Shown: positions 14,534 through 24,180 of the stretch, piece after piece
How the letters are laid out: the number at the start of each line of letters is the position of its first letter
Position numbering within the stretch: the stretch's first letter is position 1
Assembly: GCA_900318775.1 (NCBI GenBank)
Contig: ONLY01000001.1
Location: 62,001-126,000, forward strand
Source: an uncultured Prevotellaceae bacterium
Lineage (GTDB): Bacteria > Bacteroidota > Bacteroidia > Bacteroidales > Bacteroidaceae
Direction of reading: 5' to 3'
Length of the DNA: 64,000 bases
Position numbers and translations under genes: made by a program
Notes under the pieces: model-generated
Told to the model about the DNA's origin: nothing
What the model saw: the letters and a program-made list of their open reading frames with translations, nothing else
Databases searched by the model: none

Positions 14534-15136
14534 ATGTCGAAAAAAGAAGAAGAGAAAGACATTATGATGGAAGAGTCGGAGATGATTCCTCCAGAATCAG
14601 TTGGGGCTGAACCGTACGTGAGTGCCGAAGAGCAAGAAGCAATAGAGGCCATCCGGAAGTTTACCAGCGAAGACGACGATGATGAGTTTGGCGAAATATC
14701 AGTCAAGTCGATTCTTGGTGGTGATTTCTTGATGAGCCCTTTCATTATCCGGCAAATCGTGTTTGTGGTGTTTTGTGTGGTGCTGATGATTCTTTATACG
14801 GGCAACCGTTATGATAGTCAGCAGGACGCTATCTTGATAGATAGCTTGCGGGGCCGTTTGCAAGAGGTAAAGTATAACGTGTTGACCCAATCTAGTGAAC
14901 TGATGAACTTATCGCGCCAGTCGAATGTGGAAAAGATGCTGGTGGGCACTCCCGACAGTTTGCTGCACAATTCTATCACTCCGCCTTTCCTGATAAAGGC
15001 AAGCGATAATCGCCGCTCTTTCTCGGAGGATGAGGTGGAAGAGGTTCTGGTTGATTCGACTGAGAAGCAGCCTGAGCCGCAGCCGGAAGAAGAGGAAGAA
15101 GTAAACACGGAGGCAATAAATACTGAGCAAGAATGA
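14534..15136 (+). CDS. ftsL: FtsL-like division protein
   Basis: A 200-residue bitopic membrane protein in the ftsL position between rsmH and ftsI. An acidic cytoplasmic segment of ~70 residues is followed by one membrane span (IVFVVFCVVLMILYTG, about 77-92). A heptad-rich periplasmic coiled coil comes next (DSLRGRLQEVKYNVLTQSSE, about 103-122), and the tail is rich in Glu and Pro. FtsL pairs with FtsB through this coiled coil and helps activate FtsWI. The family varies greatly in sequence, so the call rests on topology and position. The stop overlaps the ftsI start as ATGA. Confidence 0.85.
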   Translation: MSKKEEEKDIMMEESEMIPPESVGAEPYVSAEEQEAIEAIRKFTSEDDDDEFGEISVKSILGGDFLMSPFIIRQIVFVVFCVVLMILYTGNRYDSQQDAILIDSLRGRLQEVKYNVLTQSSELMNLSRQSNVEKMLVGTPDSLLHNSITPPFLIKASDNRRSFSEDEVEEVLVDSTEKQPEPQPEEEEEVNTEAINTEQE

Positions 15137-17340
15137 AGTTTGACAAGAAATATATTAACACACGCATCACAGTTATCGTGGTCGTTGCGGCGTTGGCGAT
15201 GATAGCAATCATCGCCCGTGCTGTTTACACGGCTACGGTACAGAACGAGAAGTGGAAGAAGGTGGGTGCGGTGAGTGTGAGCGATACATTACCCATGCCT
15301 GCAGCGCGTGGCAACATCTTGAGTGCCGATGGTCAGCTGATGGCCAGCAGTTTGCCAGACTATAAGGTGTACATCGATTTCTTGTCGGGTGTTGACCGGG
15401 TGAGCGACTCTATTGCATCCAATGGCTCGAAGGTGAGAAGGTATGACCCCAAGCAGGTGCATGAGAAGGATTCCATGTGGGCTACAAACATGGATTCAAT
15501 CTGCCGAGGATTGGCCGAGATATGTCCAACCTACACTTACGAAGAGCATTACGAGCATATGATGAAGGGGCTGAGGGAGCACAAGCGTTATTGGGATGTA
15601 TCGCCTCGTGTGGTGCTGAACTTCATTCAGTATAATGAGTTGATGAAGCTGCCTGTCTTCAATCTCAAGAATCGATACGCAAGTGGTCTGACCATTGACC
15701 CTCGTAACAACCGCAACAAGCCTTTTGGCTCGCTGGCGCGGCGTACGTTGGGCGAGATGTTTGGCGCAAAAGATTCAGCGCGTTCGGGCCTGGAACTTGC
15801 CTACGATTCGTTGTTGCGTGGAGAACCTGGCAGAAAGCATAACAAAAAGGTGCTGTCTAAGTACCTCTCTATCGTTGATAAAGAGCCAGTGGATGGTTAT
15901 GATCTGGTGAGCACCATTGATGTGGGCATGCAGGATATCTGTGAGAGCGCACTCCGTGAGAAATTGCACGAGCTTGATGCTTCAATGGGAGTAGTGGTAC
16001 TGATGGAAGTGAAGACCGGAGATGTGAAGGCTATTGTGAACTTGATGCGCTATGATGACGGTGAATATTATGAGGCAAGAAACTATGCTTTGGCTGCCTT
16101 GATGGAGCCTGGCTCTACTTTCAAGACCGCATCAATCATGGTGGCATTGGATGATGGCTACATCACGACGAAGGATATCGTAGATACGGGTAGTGGCATC
16201 TGTAATATGTATGGCGCCAAGATGAAAGACCACAACTGGTACAGAGGTGGCTATGGCGTGATAGATGTTCCACATGTGTTGATGTTCTCCAGCAACATTG
16301 GCGTGAGCAAACTTGTGGATGGTCATTATCATAATCAGCCGGAGAAATTTGTGGAAGGCTTGCGAAGAATAGGAATCGGCACTCCGCTTGGACTTCCGTT
16401 CGATGGCGCGGCTAATCCTGTTATCCGTATGCCTCACAAGGACCATAAAGGAGGTTACAGAATGTCTGACAACTGGTCGGCAACGGCCTTGGCTTGGATG
16501 TCGATTGGTTATGAAACACAGATTCCTCCTATCAGTACGGTCAGTTTCTATAACGCGATTGCCAACAACGGAAAGATGGTCCGTCCACGATTTGTGAAGG
16601 GAATTTCCAAAGATGGCGAGATGGTGCAGGAGTTCCCTGTGGAGATCATCAAGCAGCGTATTTGTAAACAAAGTACACTTGAGGATATACAGCACATCCT
16701 TTATAGAGTGGTGAACGATCCAGAAGGACTTGGTAAGAAAGCGGGTAATCCTTACTTCCATGTCAGCGGAAAGACAGGTACGGCTCAGGTTGCAAATGGC
16801 GCAGGCTATAAAGGCGGCTTGAACGAGCACTTGGTAAGCTTCTGTGGATATTATCCGTCGGAAGACCCGAAATACTCTTGTATTGTGGCTATTCGACATG
16901 CATATGCAGTGGCGAGTGGTGGCGGACAGGCTGGTGTGGTTTTCTCTAAGATTGCCCAGCGTATTTACTCCAAGAATGTAACCACCGACATTAACTTGGC
17001 GAAGGACTCTCTGGCGGTGCATGTGCCACGTGTGAAAGATGGCAATGTGTTGGCAGCGCAATATGTGTTGAAAGAGTTGGGCCTGAAGACAGATGGTGGC
17101 AAGGGCTACGAATGGGGAACTGCATCAGTCGAAAAGGGCATGGTAGCATTCCAGCCAGTGGATGTGAGTGCAGATGTGGTGCCGAATGTGACAGGCATGG
17201 GCGCAAGAGATGCAGTGTATGCCTTGAGCGCTCGTGGCATGACAGTGCGGATGAAAGGGCGTGGAAAAGTGGTGAGCCAAAGCGTGCCGAGCGGCAGCAA
17301 GGTAGTGAAAGGCCGAACTGTCATCTTGGAACTGAAATAA
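15133..17340 (+). CDS. ftsI: Septal peptidoglycan transpeptidase (class B PBP) with C-terminal PASTA domain
   Basis: A 735-residue class B penicillin-binding protein that crosslinks septal peptidoglycan. One membrane span lies at ~12-32. The dimerisation domain starts with PAARGNILSADGQLMA, and the transpeptidase motifs are STFK (328-331, Ser328 nucleophile), SSN (386-388) and KTGT (547-550). The last ~57 residues form one PASTA domain (VVPNVTGMGARDAVYAL...VVKGRTVILELK). PASTA is usual in Gram-positive PBPs and also found in this Bacteroidetes PBP. The ATG overlaps the ftsL stop by 4 bases, and murE follows after 27 bases. Confidence 0.96.
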   Translation: MKFDKKYINTRITVIVVVAALAMIAIIARAVYTATVQNEKWKKVGAVSVSDTLPMPAARGNILSADGQLMASSLPDYKVYIDFLSGVDRVSDSIASNGSKVRRYDPKQVHEKDSMWATNMDSICRGLAEICPTYTYEEHYEHMMKGLREHKRYWDVSPRVVLNFIQYNELMKLPVFNLKNRYASGLTIDPRNNRNKPFGSLARRTLGEMFGAKDSARSGLELAYDSLLRGEPGRKHNKKVLSKYLSIVDKEPVDGYDLVSTIDVGMQDICESALREKLHELDASMGVVVLMEVKTGDVKAIVNLMRYDDGEYYEARNYALAALMEPGSTFKTASIMVALDDGYITTKDIVDTGSGICNMYGAKMKDHNWYRGGYGVIDVPHVLMFSSNIGVSKLVDGHYHNQPEKFVEGLRRIGIGTPLGLPFDGAANPVIRMPHKDHKGGYRMSDNWSATALAWMSIGYETQIPPISTVSFYNAIANNGKMVRPRFVKGISKDGEMVQEFPVEIIKQRICKQSTLEDIQHILYRVVNDPEGLGKKAGNPYFHVSGKTGTAQVANGAGYKGGLNEHLVSFCGYYPSEDPKYSCIVAIRHAYAVASGGGQAGVVFSKIAQRIYSKNVTTDINLAKDSLAVHVPRVKDGNVLAAQYVLKELGLKTDGGKGYEWGTASVEKGMVAFQPVDVSADVVPNVTGMGARDAVYALSARGMTVRMKGRGKVVSQSVPSGSKVVKGRTVILELK

Positions 17341-17367
17341 AGTGAAGTTTGACTTCTAATCAATGAT

Positions 17368-18819
17368 ATGGTTATGAAACTGAAAGAACTTGTTGGTAAG
17401 CTCAACGTCCTGGAAGTGAAGGGCGACATGGGCCGTGACATTTGTGGTGTACAGATAGACTCTCGCCAAGTGACGGAAGGAAATCTCTTCATGGCTGTGC
17501 GTGGAACTGTGGCCGATGGACACAATTACATAGGAAAGGCAGTGGAAAAAGGTGCGGTAGCTGTATTGTGTGAGGAGATGCCTGCAGAGCAGAGCGCGGC
17601 AGTGACCTATGTCCGCGTGGAGAATGTGGAGCAGGTGGTAGGACAAGTGGCAACTACTTTCTATGGTGACCCAACGAGCAAGTTGAAGTTGGTGGGTGTG
17701 ACGGGCACGAATGGAAAGACGACCATTGCTACGGTGCTGTACGAGATGTTCCGCTACATGGGACACAAGGCCGGTTTGCTTTCTACGGTGTGCAACTATG
17801 TAGATGGCGAGGCTATCCCAACGGAACATACTACGCCAGATCCCATCACACTCAATGCATTATTAGCTAAGATGGTGGAGGCTGGTTGCGAATACGCCTT
17901 CATGGAAGTGAGCAGCCACAGTATTGTCCAAAATCGCATAGGCGGTTTGACTTTTGTGGGGGGGCTTTTCACAAACATTACACGAGACCATCTGGATTAT
18001 CACAAAACGTTCGAGAATTATATAAAGGCAAAGAAACTCTTCTTTGACAATCTGCCCGCAAATGCATTCGCCATCACGAATGCAGACGATCGGAACGGTA
18101 TGGTGATGGTGCAGAACACCAAAGCCCAGGTGAAAACCTATTCGGTGCAGAGTCCAGCAGACTTCAAAGCCAAGATTGTTGAGTGCCACTTCGAGGGCAT
18201 GTATCTCAACATTAATGGGAAAGAAGTAGGAGTGCAATTCATTGGCAAGTTTAATGTGAGCAATCTTTTGGCTGTATATGGTGCAGCTGTGATGCTGGGT
18301 AAGGATGAGCAGGAGGTGTTGGTGGCATTGAGCGCAATGAAGCCTGTGAATGGGCGTTTTGAAGCCTTGCGATCGCCTTCTGGATACACTGCAATTGTTG
18401 ACTATGCCCACACGCCTGATGCTTTAGAGAATGTGCTTAATGCGATTCATGGTGTGTTGGACGGAAAGGGTGAAGTGATTACTGTTTGTGGTGCTGGAGG
18501 TAACCGTGACAAGGGTAAGCGTCCGCTCATGGCCCGTGAAGCTGTGAAGCAGAGCAATCGGGTCATCATCACAAGTGATAACCCACGTTTTGAAGAGCCT
18601 CAGGACATTATTGACGATATGCTGGCGGGTTTGGATGAAGAACAGATGAAAAAGGTGATTGCCATTGTGGATCGTCGTCAGGCTATTAAGACCGCTTGTA
18701 TGATGGCAAAGAGTGGTGATGTGATTCTTATTGCCGGTAAAGGTCATGAGGACTATCAAGACGTGAAGGGTGTGAAGCACCACTTCGATGACAAGGAAGA
18801 GGTGAGAGCTTGTTTTTGA
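17368..18819 (+). CDS. murE: UDP-N-acetylmuramoyl-tripeptide synthetase MurE (diaminopimelate type)
   Basis: Adds the third residue to UDP-MurNAc-L-Ala-D-Glu in the cytoplasm. Mur-ligase features in the 483-residue product: the ATP loop [10 protein letters not shown] (110-119), the EVSSHSI block (~180), the [13 protein letters not shown] segment (~202-214) and the C-terminal [14 protein letters not shown]. The substrate-discriminating motif is DNPR (404-407), the form found in meso-diaminopimelate-adding enzymes, so the cell wall is predicted to be of the DAP type. ATG 17374 ([10 protein letters not shown]) is an equally good start. No murF gene follows in this cluster. Confidence 0.96.
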   Translation: MVMKLKELVGKLNVLEVKGDMGRDICGVQIDSRQVTEGNLFMAVRGTVADGHNYIGKAVEKGAVAVLCEEMPAEQSAAVTYVRVENVEQVVGQVATTFYGDPTSKLKLVGVTGTNGKTTIATVLYEMFRYMGHKAGLLSTVCNYVDGEAIPTEHTTPDPITLNALLAKMVEAGCEYAFMEVSSHSIVQNRIGGLTFVGGLFTNITRDHLDYHKTFENYIKAKKLFFDNLPANAFAITNADDRNGMVMVQNTKAQVKTYSVQSPADFKAKIVECHFEGMYLNINGKEVGVQFIGKFNVSNLLAVYGAAVMLGKDEQEVLVALSAMKPVNGRFEALRSPSGYTAIVDYAHTPDALENVLNAIHGVLDGKGEVITVCGAGGNRDKGKRPLMAREAVKQSNRVIITSDNPRFEEPQDIIDDMLAGLDEEQMKKVIAIVDRRQAIKTACMMAKSGDVILIAGKGHEDYQDVKGVKHHFDDKEEVRACF

Positions 18820-18883
18820 TGAATGAAGATACGCCAAGCATCTCACTTCTCTATTAGACATTGTATTATTTATATTATTCCAG

Positions 18884-20143
18884 ATGTTATACAGCTTATT
18901 TGAATATCTAAAACAGTTTGACATTCCAGGGACGGGCATGTTTGGTTACGTGTCCTTCCGCGCTTTGGCATCATTGATTTTTTCGTTGGTGATTTCGATG
19001 GTGGCGGGTGAGTACTTCATCAAGTATATGCGTAAACGTAAGCATATTGAAGAAGCACGTGACGCAGCTATTGACCCATATGGCGTGCAGAAAAAGGGCG
19101 TTCCGTCAATGGGGGGTGTCGTGATTCTTGCTGCAGTACTCATTCCTGCTTTGCTGTTTGGGAAACTTAGCAATGTCTATATGGTGTTGCTCATCGCTAC
19201 CATTGCGTTCTTTGGTGTGATAGGTTTTGTGGACGATAAAATCAAGCTTGGAGGCAACAAGGATGGTATGGCTCCGCGCTGGAAGATGCTGGCGCAGCTG
19301 TTGTTTGGCGTGGCGGTAGGCTTGACGCTATGGTTGAGCCCTGATGCTGTGGTACGTGAAAATGTGGAACTGGAAATCGGAGATAAGGTTGAAGTCTATC
19401 ATAAGAGTGAAGCGCGTAAGAGCACGGTGACGACGGTACCTTTTGTGAAGAGCAATAACATTGACTATTATGAGGTGTTCGGCTTTGTTCAGGATGGTAA
19501 GACGAAGCGTGCATGTGGGTGGATTCTCTTTGTTTTAGTGACAACATTTGTCATTGCTGCAGTAAGTAATGGCGCCAACCTGAATGATGGCATGGACGGA
19601 ATGTGCGCTGGTAACTCTGCTATTATAGGCGCTACGTTGGGAATCCTTGCATATGTGAGCGGCCACATTCGTTTTGCCGACTATCTGAACGTGATGTATA
19701 TTCCAGGCTCTGAAGAGATTGTGGTATTCTTGTCTGCCTTTGTGGGCGCATTGGTCGGCTTCCTTTGGTATAATGCATATCCGGCCAAAGTGTTCATGGG
19801 TGATACGGGAAGCCTTGCTATTGGAGGTGTAATAGCTGTTACGGCTGTCATTATTCATAAGGAGCTGATGCTGCCCATCCTGTGTGGTATCTTCTTGATG
19901 GAGAGCGTGTCCGTAATGCTTCAATTGGCTTATGCTAGACAGGGCAACAAGCGTGGGCAGAAATGGCGTGTGTTCAAGCGCGCTCCTTTCCATGATCACT
20001 ATCGCCACAAAATGGAGAATGGTGTGAAGTATATCATCAAACGGCCACATGGCTTGTTGTTTGAGTCGATGATTACCACGCGTTTCTGGATTGTTACCAT
20101 TCTGTTGGCAGCAATCACGATTATTACATTAAAGATAAGATAA
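18884..20143 (+). CDS. mraY: Phospho-MurNAc-pentapeptide translocase MraY
   Basis: An integral membrane enzyme that transfers phospho-MurNAc-pentapeptide to undecaprenyl phosphate, forming lipid I. About ten membrane spans are visible. Motifs include GVPSMGGVVIL near residue 70, FFGVIGFVDDKIK near 108-120 (Asp pair) and NGANLNDGMDGMCAGN near 228. At 419 residues it is ~60 longer than E. coli MraY. The extra length is a hydrophilic insert at about 155-205 (ELEIGDKVEVYHKSEARKS...), which would sit in a loop. Such an insert seems usual in Bacteroidetes. It is 64 bases after murE. Confidence 0.96.
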   Translation: MLYSLFEYLKQFDIPGTGMFGYVSFRALASLIFSLVISMVAGEYFIKYMRKRKHIEEARDAAIDPYGVQKKGVPSMGGVVILAAVLIPALLFGKLSNVYMVLLIATIAFFGVIGFVDDKIKLGGNKDGMAPRWKMLAQLLFGVAVGLTLWLSPDAVVRENVELEIGDKVEVYHKSEARKSTVTTVPFVKSNNIDYYEVFGFVQDGKTKRACGWILFVLVTTFVIAAVSNGANLNDGMDGMCAGNSAIIGATLGILAYVSGHIRFADYLNVMYIPGSEEIVVFLSAFVGALVGFLWYNAYPAKVFMGDTGSLAIGGVIAVTAVIIHKELMLPILCGIFLMESVSVMLQLAYARQGNKRGQKWRVFKRAPFHDHYRHKMENGVKYIIKRPHGLLFESMITTRFWIVTILLAAITIITLKIR

Positions 20144-20184
20144 ATATATAGGTGGAAGGTTCCAAAATATCAAAAAGAAGTAAG

Positions 20185-21516
20185 ATGAAAAGAATTGTTA
20201 TATTGGGTGCTGCCGAAAGTGGTGCAGGAGCAGCTGTGTTAGCTAAAGTCAAGGGCTTCGACGTGTTTGTTAGTGACATGTCAACCATTAAAGATAAGTA
20301 TAAAGAGTTACTTGATAGTCATGGGATTGCCTGGGAAGAAGGACATCATACAGAAGAACTCATTCTCAATGCCGATGAGATTGTGAAGAGTCCAGGAATT
20401 CCTGATAATGCTCCAATGATTCAGAAGGTAAAGGCAAAGAATATTCCTATTATTTCAGAAATTGAGTTTGCTGGCCGATATACAAATGCAAAGATGATTT
20501 GTATAACAGGAAGTAACGGTAAGACAACTACAACCTCGCTTATCTACCACATCCTGAAACATGCAGGCTATGATGTGGGTTTGGCAGGCAATATAGGCAG
20601 AAGTCTTGCCTTGCAAGTGGCGGAGGAACCGCATGACTATTATGTGATTGAGTTGAGCAGCTTCCAGCTTGATAACATGTATGACTTTAAGGCGGATATC
20701 GCTGTCTTGATGAATATTACACCAGATCATCTTGATCGCTACGACTTCAAGATGCAGAATTACGTTGATTCTAAGATGCGCATCATTCAGAATCAGACAC
20801 CTCAAGACGCTTTCGTCTTCTGGAACGATGATCCGATTGTGGCGGAAGAACTGAAGAAATACAATATCAAGGCGAAGCTTTGTCCGTTTAGTGAGTTCAA
20901 GAGTGATAGTGTGATTGGCTATGTGGATGAGGACTCATACGTGATAGAAGGACCAACTCCTTTCAATATGGAGCAAGAGGAATTAGCGCTGCATGGGAAG
21001 CATAACCTCTACAACTCTCTTGCTGCTGGTATCACCGCAGATTTGGCAGGCGTGAGCAATGAGCAGATTCGTGAGGGATTGAAGACTTTTGAGGGCGTGG
21101 AGCATCGCCTGGAAAAGGCTGGTAGAGTGCGTGGAGTGGAATTTATCAACGATTCCAAGGCCACTAATGTTAATGCCTGTTGGTATGCTCTGGATAGTAT
21201 GCGCACCCCAGTTGTCCTCATTCTTGGAGGTAAGGACAAGGGAAATGATTATTCGGAGATATTTGACTTGGTTAAGGAAAAGTGTATTGGCCTTGTCTTT
21301 TTGGGAGTGGATAATTCGAAGCTGCATGCGGCATTTGACGGATTTGGTATTCCAATTGCCGACGTGAGGAGCATGAAGGATTGCGTGGATGAGTGCTATA
21401 AGATGGCTAAGCCTGGTAGCACTGTGTTGCTGAGCCCTTGTTGCGCAAGTTTTGACCTCTTTAAAAATATGGAAGACCGAGGCGAGCAATTCAAGGAGTG
21501 CGTGAGGAACTTGTAA
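20185..21516 (+). CDS. murD: UDP-N-acetylmuramoylalanine--D-glutamate ligase
   Basis: Adds D-glutamate to UDP-MurNAc-L-Ala. The start is placed at 20185 (MKRIVILGAAESGAG) behind an AAAGAAG purine stretch; a GTG at 20152 would add eleven residues of poor character. The 443-residue product has the N-terminal Rossmann-like loop ILGAAESGAG, the ATP loop ITGSNGKTTTTSLIYH (~105-120), VIELSSFQL (~156), MNITPDHLDRYD (~180) and the C-terminal INDSKATNVNACWYAL with LGGKDKG. It lies between mraY and ftsW in the normal order. Confidence 0.96.
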   Translation: MKRIVILGAAESGAGAAVLAKVKGFDVFVSDMSTIKDKYKELLDSHGIAWEEGHHTEELILNADEIVKSPGIPDNAPMIQKVKAKNIPIISEIEFAGRYTNAKMICITGSNGKTTTTSLIYHILKHAGYDVGLAGNIGRSLALQVAEEPHDYYVIELSSFQLDNMYDFKADIAVLMNITPDHLDRYDFKMQNYVDSKMRIIQNQTPQDAFVFWNDDPIVAEELKKYNIKAKLCPFSEFKSDSVIGYVDEDSYVIEGPTPFNMEQEELALHGKHNLYNSLAAGITADLAGVSNEQIREGLKTFEGVEHRLEKAGRVRGVEFINDSKATNVNACWYALDSMRTPVVLILGGKDKGNDYSEIFDLVKEKCIGLVFLGVDNSKLHAAFDGFGIPIADVRSMKDCVDECYKMAKPGSTVLLSPCCASFDLFKNMEDRGEQFKECVRNL

Positions 21517-21570
21517 TCGGTCCGCATGGATTGTGTCGGGTTTTTGAAGTTTGATTTTAATAGCAGAAAT

Positions 21571-22905
21571 ATGGGGACGTTAGTGAATGACTTTTTGGGC
21601 GGCAAGCTCTTTAAGGGTGATAAAGGCGTATGGATGATATACTTTTTCCTTTGTATGATTTCATTGGTGGAAGTATACAGTGCGTCTAGCCGACTGACGT
21701 TCGAAGGTGGCCATCATTGGGGACCAATGGCTAGTCAGGCTGGTTTCCTGTTCGTGGGGCTACTCATCATCTTGGTGGTGCACCGTATCCCTTGTAAATG
21801 GTTTATGCTGTTTCCGTTTGTCCTTTTGCCCGTGTCATTGCTGCTGCTCCTTTATACGGCGGTGTTGGGCGGCGGAAGTGATATTAATGAAACTCACCGA
21901 TGGGTGCGATTCGGCTCTATTAGTTTTCAGCCTTCAGAGATAGCCAAAGCGGCTCTGTTGATGACTGCGGCAGTGGTATTGGCCAAGACGCAGACGGAAA
22001 AGGAGGAGTTTGTTAGAGGCAAAAAGCGGAAGGTGGTGGGAGCCATCAAAGGAAAGCGCTATTTGGCTTTTGCAATTGTAGGTGGAGCGGCCTTGTCGAT
22101 TTGTGGGCTGATCTTTTTGGACAATGTCTCGACGGCTTTGATGCTTTTCTTGGTTGTGGTTATAATGATGTTTCTGGGTCAAGTACCTAAAGATTTGATG
22201 TTTAAGGGACTGCTGTCAATCTTTGGATTGGTGACGTTTGTTGTGATGCTCTCAATGGTGATGCCTGATGAGACATTACAAGAGATTCCTGGCTTTAAGC
22301 GTGTGGTGACGGTGAAGCACCGTGTCCAACGAATGTTGGGCTCAGAGGATGAGGATGAACAGCGGAAGGCTCAAAAGACGGATATCCAGAACTTGCTGAA
22401 TGATAAGAACTCTCAGACAACGTATGCGTTTATCGCTGTGGCGAACTCGAATGTGATTGGCTTGGGACCGGGAAACTCCATTCAGCGAGACTTCTTGCAG
22501 CATGCGGAATCAGACTTTATTTATGCTATAATTGTCGAAGAATTAGGAATTCCAGGTGCATTGTTCGTCGCGTTTCTATATTTGGCGTTGTTGATTCGTG
22601 TAGGGCGTATTGCACAAAAATGTCCAAGTTTCTTTCCTGCATATTTAGTATTAGGTTTTGGCATTATGATGGTGTTGCAAGCATTTGTAAACATGAGCGT
22701 AGCTGTTGGCTTGGTACCGGTAACGGGTCAAACATTGCCGCTCATTAGTAAGGGAGGAACATCCATTTTGATTACAAGTTTCTATATCGGAGTCATCTTG
22801 AGCGTGAGCCGATATGCTGAAAAAAAGGAGAAGAAGGCTCCTCTTGTGGAGGCAGTCCCTAATGGAGAGACTAGCGAATATTACACAGACGGTGGTATGT
22901 CTTGA
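21571..22905 (+). CDS. ftsW: Septal peptidoglycan glycosyltransferase FtsW (SEDS family)
   Basis: A polytopic SEDS protein that polymerises septal glycan from lipid II together with the ftsI product. The start is placed at 21571 (MGTLVNDFLGGKLF); the frame is open to 21526. About ten hydrophobic segments are visible in 444 residues. SEDS signatures: VHRWVRFG-like THRWVRFGSISFQPSEIAK (~95-113), DFIYAIIVEELGIPGAL (~305-321) and LPLISKGGTSIL (~385-396). A cytoplasmic insert around 220-270 carries many charged residues. Position between murD and murG favours FtsW over RodA. Confidence 0.94.
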   Translation: MGTLVNDFLGGKLFKGDKGVWMIYFFLCMISLVEVYSASSRLTFEGGHHWGPMASQAGFLFVGLLIILVVHRIPCKWFMLFPFVLLPVSLLLLLYTAVLGGGSDINETHRWVRFGSISFQPSEIAKAALLMTAAVVLAKTQTEKEEFVRGKKRKVVGAIKGKRYLAFAIVGGAALSICGLIFLDNVSTALMLFLVVVIMMFLGQVPKDLMFKGLLSIFGLVTFVVMLSMVMPDETLQEIPGFKRVVTVKHRVQRMLGSEDEDEQRKAQKTDIQNLLNDKNSQTTYAFIAVANSNVIGLGPGNSIQRDFLQHAESDFIYAIIVEELGIPGALFVAFLYLALLIRVGRIAQKCPSFFPAYLVLGFGIMMVLQAFVNMSVAVGLVPVTGQTLPLISKGGTSILITSFYIGVILSVSRYAEKKEKKAPLVEAVPNGETSEYYTDGGMS

Positions 22906-22991
22906 CGTCAAAACAGGGTTGGAAGGACTTTTATAGCAGTGTGAATAGCTGATTTTGATGTATTTATGATGATTTTTCCAGATATTATTGC

Positions 22992-22999
22992 TATTTTTG
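22992..22999 (+). promoter_or_regulatory. Possible internal promoter before murG
   Basis: TATTTTTG matches the -7 consensus in the 132-base gap between ftsW and murG, the widest gap in this half of the cluster. No convincing -33 box is visible. A small hairpin (ACACA...TGTGT, 23014-23028) lies just before the murG start. Confidence 0.4.
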
Positions 23000-23037
23000 C
23001 TCATTAAAACATTACACACATAAGTGTGTTGCGGAAA

Positions 23038-24180
23038 ATGGAACAGAACAAGCCTTTTAGAGTAATTGTCAGTGGTGGTGGAACAGGTGGACATATTTTC
23101 CCTGCCGTATCTATAGCCAATGCTATAAAGAAGCAGCATCCTGAAGCCGAGATTTTGTTCGTGGGTGCAGAAGGCCGTATGGAAATGCAGCGTGTGCCAG
23201 CTGCCGGCTACAAAATTGTGGGACTTCCCGTTCGGGGGCTGGTGCGTCCATTGTGGAGTTACAAGAATATAGGTGTGATGCTTGACTTTTTCAAGAGCGA
23301 GCGGATGGTGAAGAAGATAATCCGTGATTTCAAGCCTCATGTGGCAGTCGGTGTAGGTGGCTATGCATCAGCTCCGACACTGAATGCTGCTTATGCGTTG
23401 GGTATTCCTTGTCTGATTCAAGAACAAAATTCCTATGCTGGTGTAACAAATCGCTCATTGGCCAAGAAGGCCAAGAAAGTGTGCGTGGCCTATAGCGGCA
23501 TGTCCCGCTTTTTCCCTGCCGATAAGATTGTCATTACAGGCAATCCTGTTCGACAGAATCTTCTTGATACGAAGATATCGAAGGCTGAAGCGAGAAAGAG
23601 TTTCGGTCTTGACCCCGACAAGAAAACCGTGTTGATTGTTGGTGGAAGCTTGGGCGCTCGTACCATGAATGAGAGCGTGTTGTCTCATTTGGATGGTATT
23701 CGTGAAAGCGGTGTACAATTCATTTGGCAGACAGGCAAATACTATAGCCAGCATATATCCGAAGAGCTGAGCAAGGTGGAAACCATTGAGAACTTGAAAG
23801 TGATGGATTTTATCAGTAGCATGGATAATGCGTATGCGGCTGCAGACATTGTTGTGAGTCGTGCTGGCGCAAGCTCCATTTCGGAATTGTGTCTGTTGAG
23901 GAAACCTTGTATTCTAGTGCCATCGCCTAATGTGGCAGAGGACCATCAGACAAAGAATGCTCAAGCTCTTTCGGATAGAGACGCAGCTATCTTTGTTGCA
24001 GACAAGGATGCTAAACGTAACTTGATTACATTGGCAATAGAGACAGTGAAAGACGATGCACGTTTGGCTTCGCTGAGTGCCAATGTGAAGATGCTGGCCT
24101 TCTTTGATTCCGCAGATGTGATAGCGGAAGAAGTGTATAAATTAGCAGTTGAATACAAAAATCAAAATAAGCAGAACTGA
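23038..24180 (+). CDS. murG: UDP-GlcNAc:undecaprenyl-PP-MurNAc-pentapeptide GlcNAc transferase
   Basis: Converts lipid I to lipid II at the inner face of the membrane (GT28). The ATG at 23038 (MEQNKPFRVIVSGGGTGG) is chosen over the GTG at 23026. Motifs: SGGGTGGHIFPAVSIANAI near the N-terminus, GVGGYASAPTLNAAYALG (~103-120), QEQNSYAGVTNR (~127-138) and the donor-site block SRAGASSISELCLLRKPCILVPSP (~275-298). At 380 residues the length is normal. The stop TGA overlaps the murC start as TGATG. Confidence 0.96.
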   Translation: MEQNKPFRVIVSGGGTGGHIFPAVSIANAIKKQHPEAEILFVGAEGRMEMQRVPAAGYKIVGLPVRGLVRPLWSYKNIGVMLDFFKSERMVKKIIRDFKPHVAVGVGGYASAPTLNAAYALGIPCLIQEQNSYAGVTNRSLAKKAKKVCVAYSGMSRFFPADKIVITGNPVRQNLLDTKISKAEARKSFGLDPDKKTVLIVGGSLGARTMNESVLSHLDGIRESGVQFIWQTGKYYSQHISEELSKVETIENLKVMDFISSMDNAYAAADIVVSRAGASSISELCLLRKPCILVPSPNVAEDHQTKNAQALSDRDAAIFVADKDAKRNLITLAIETVKDDARLASLSANVKMLAFFDSADVIAEEVYKLAVEYKNQNKQN

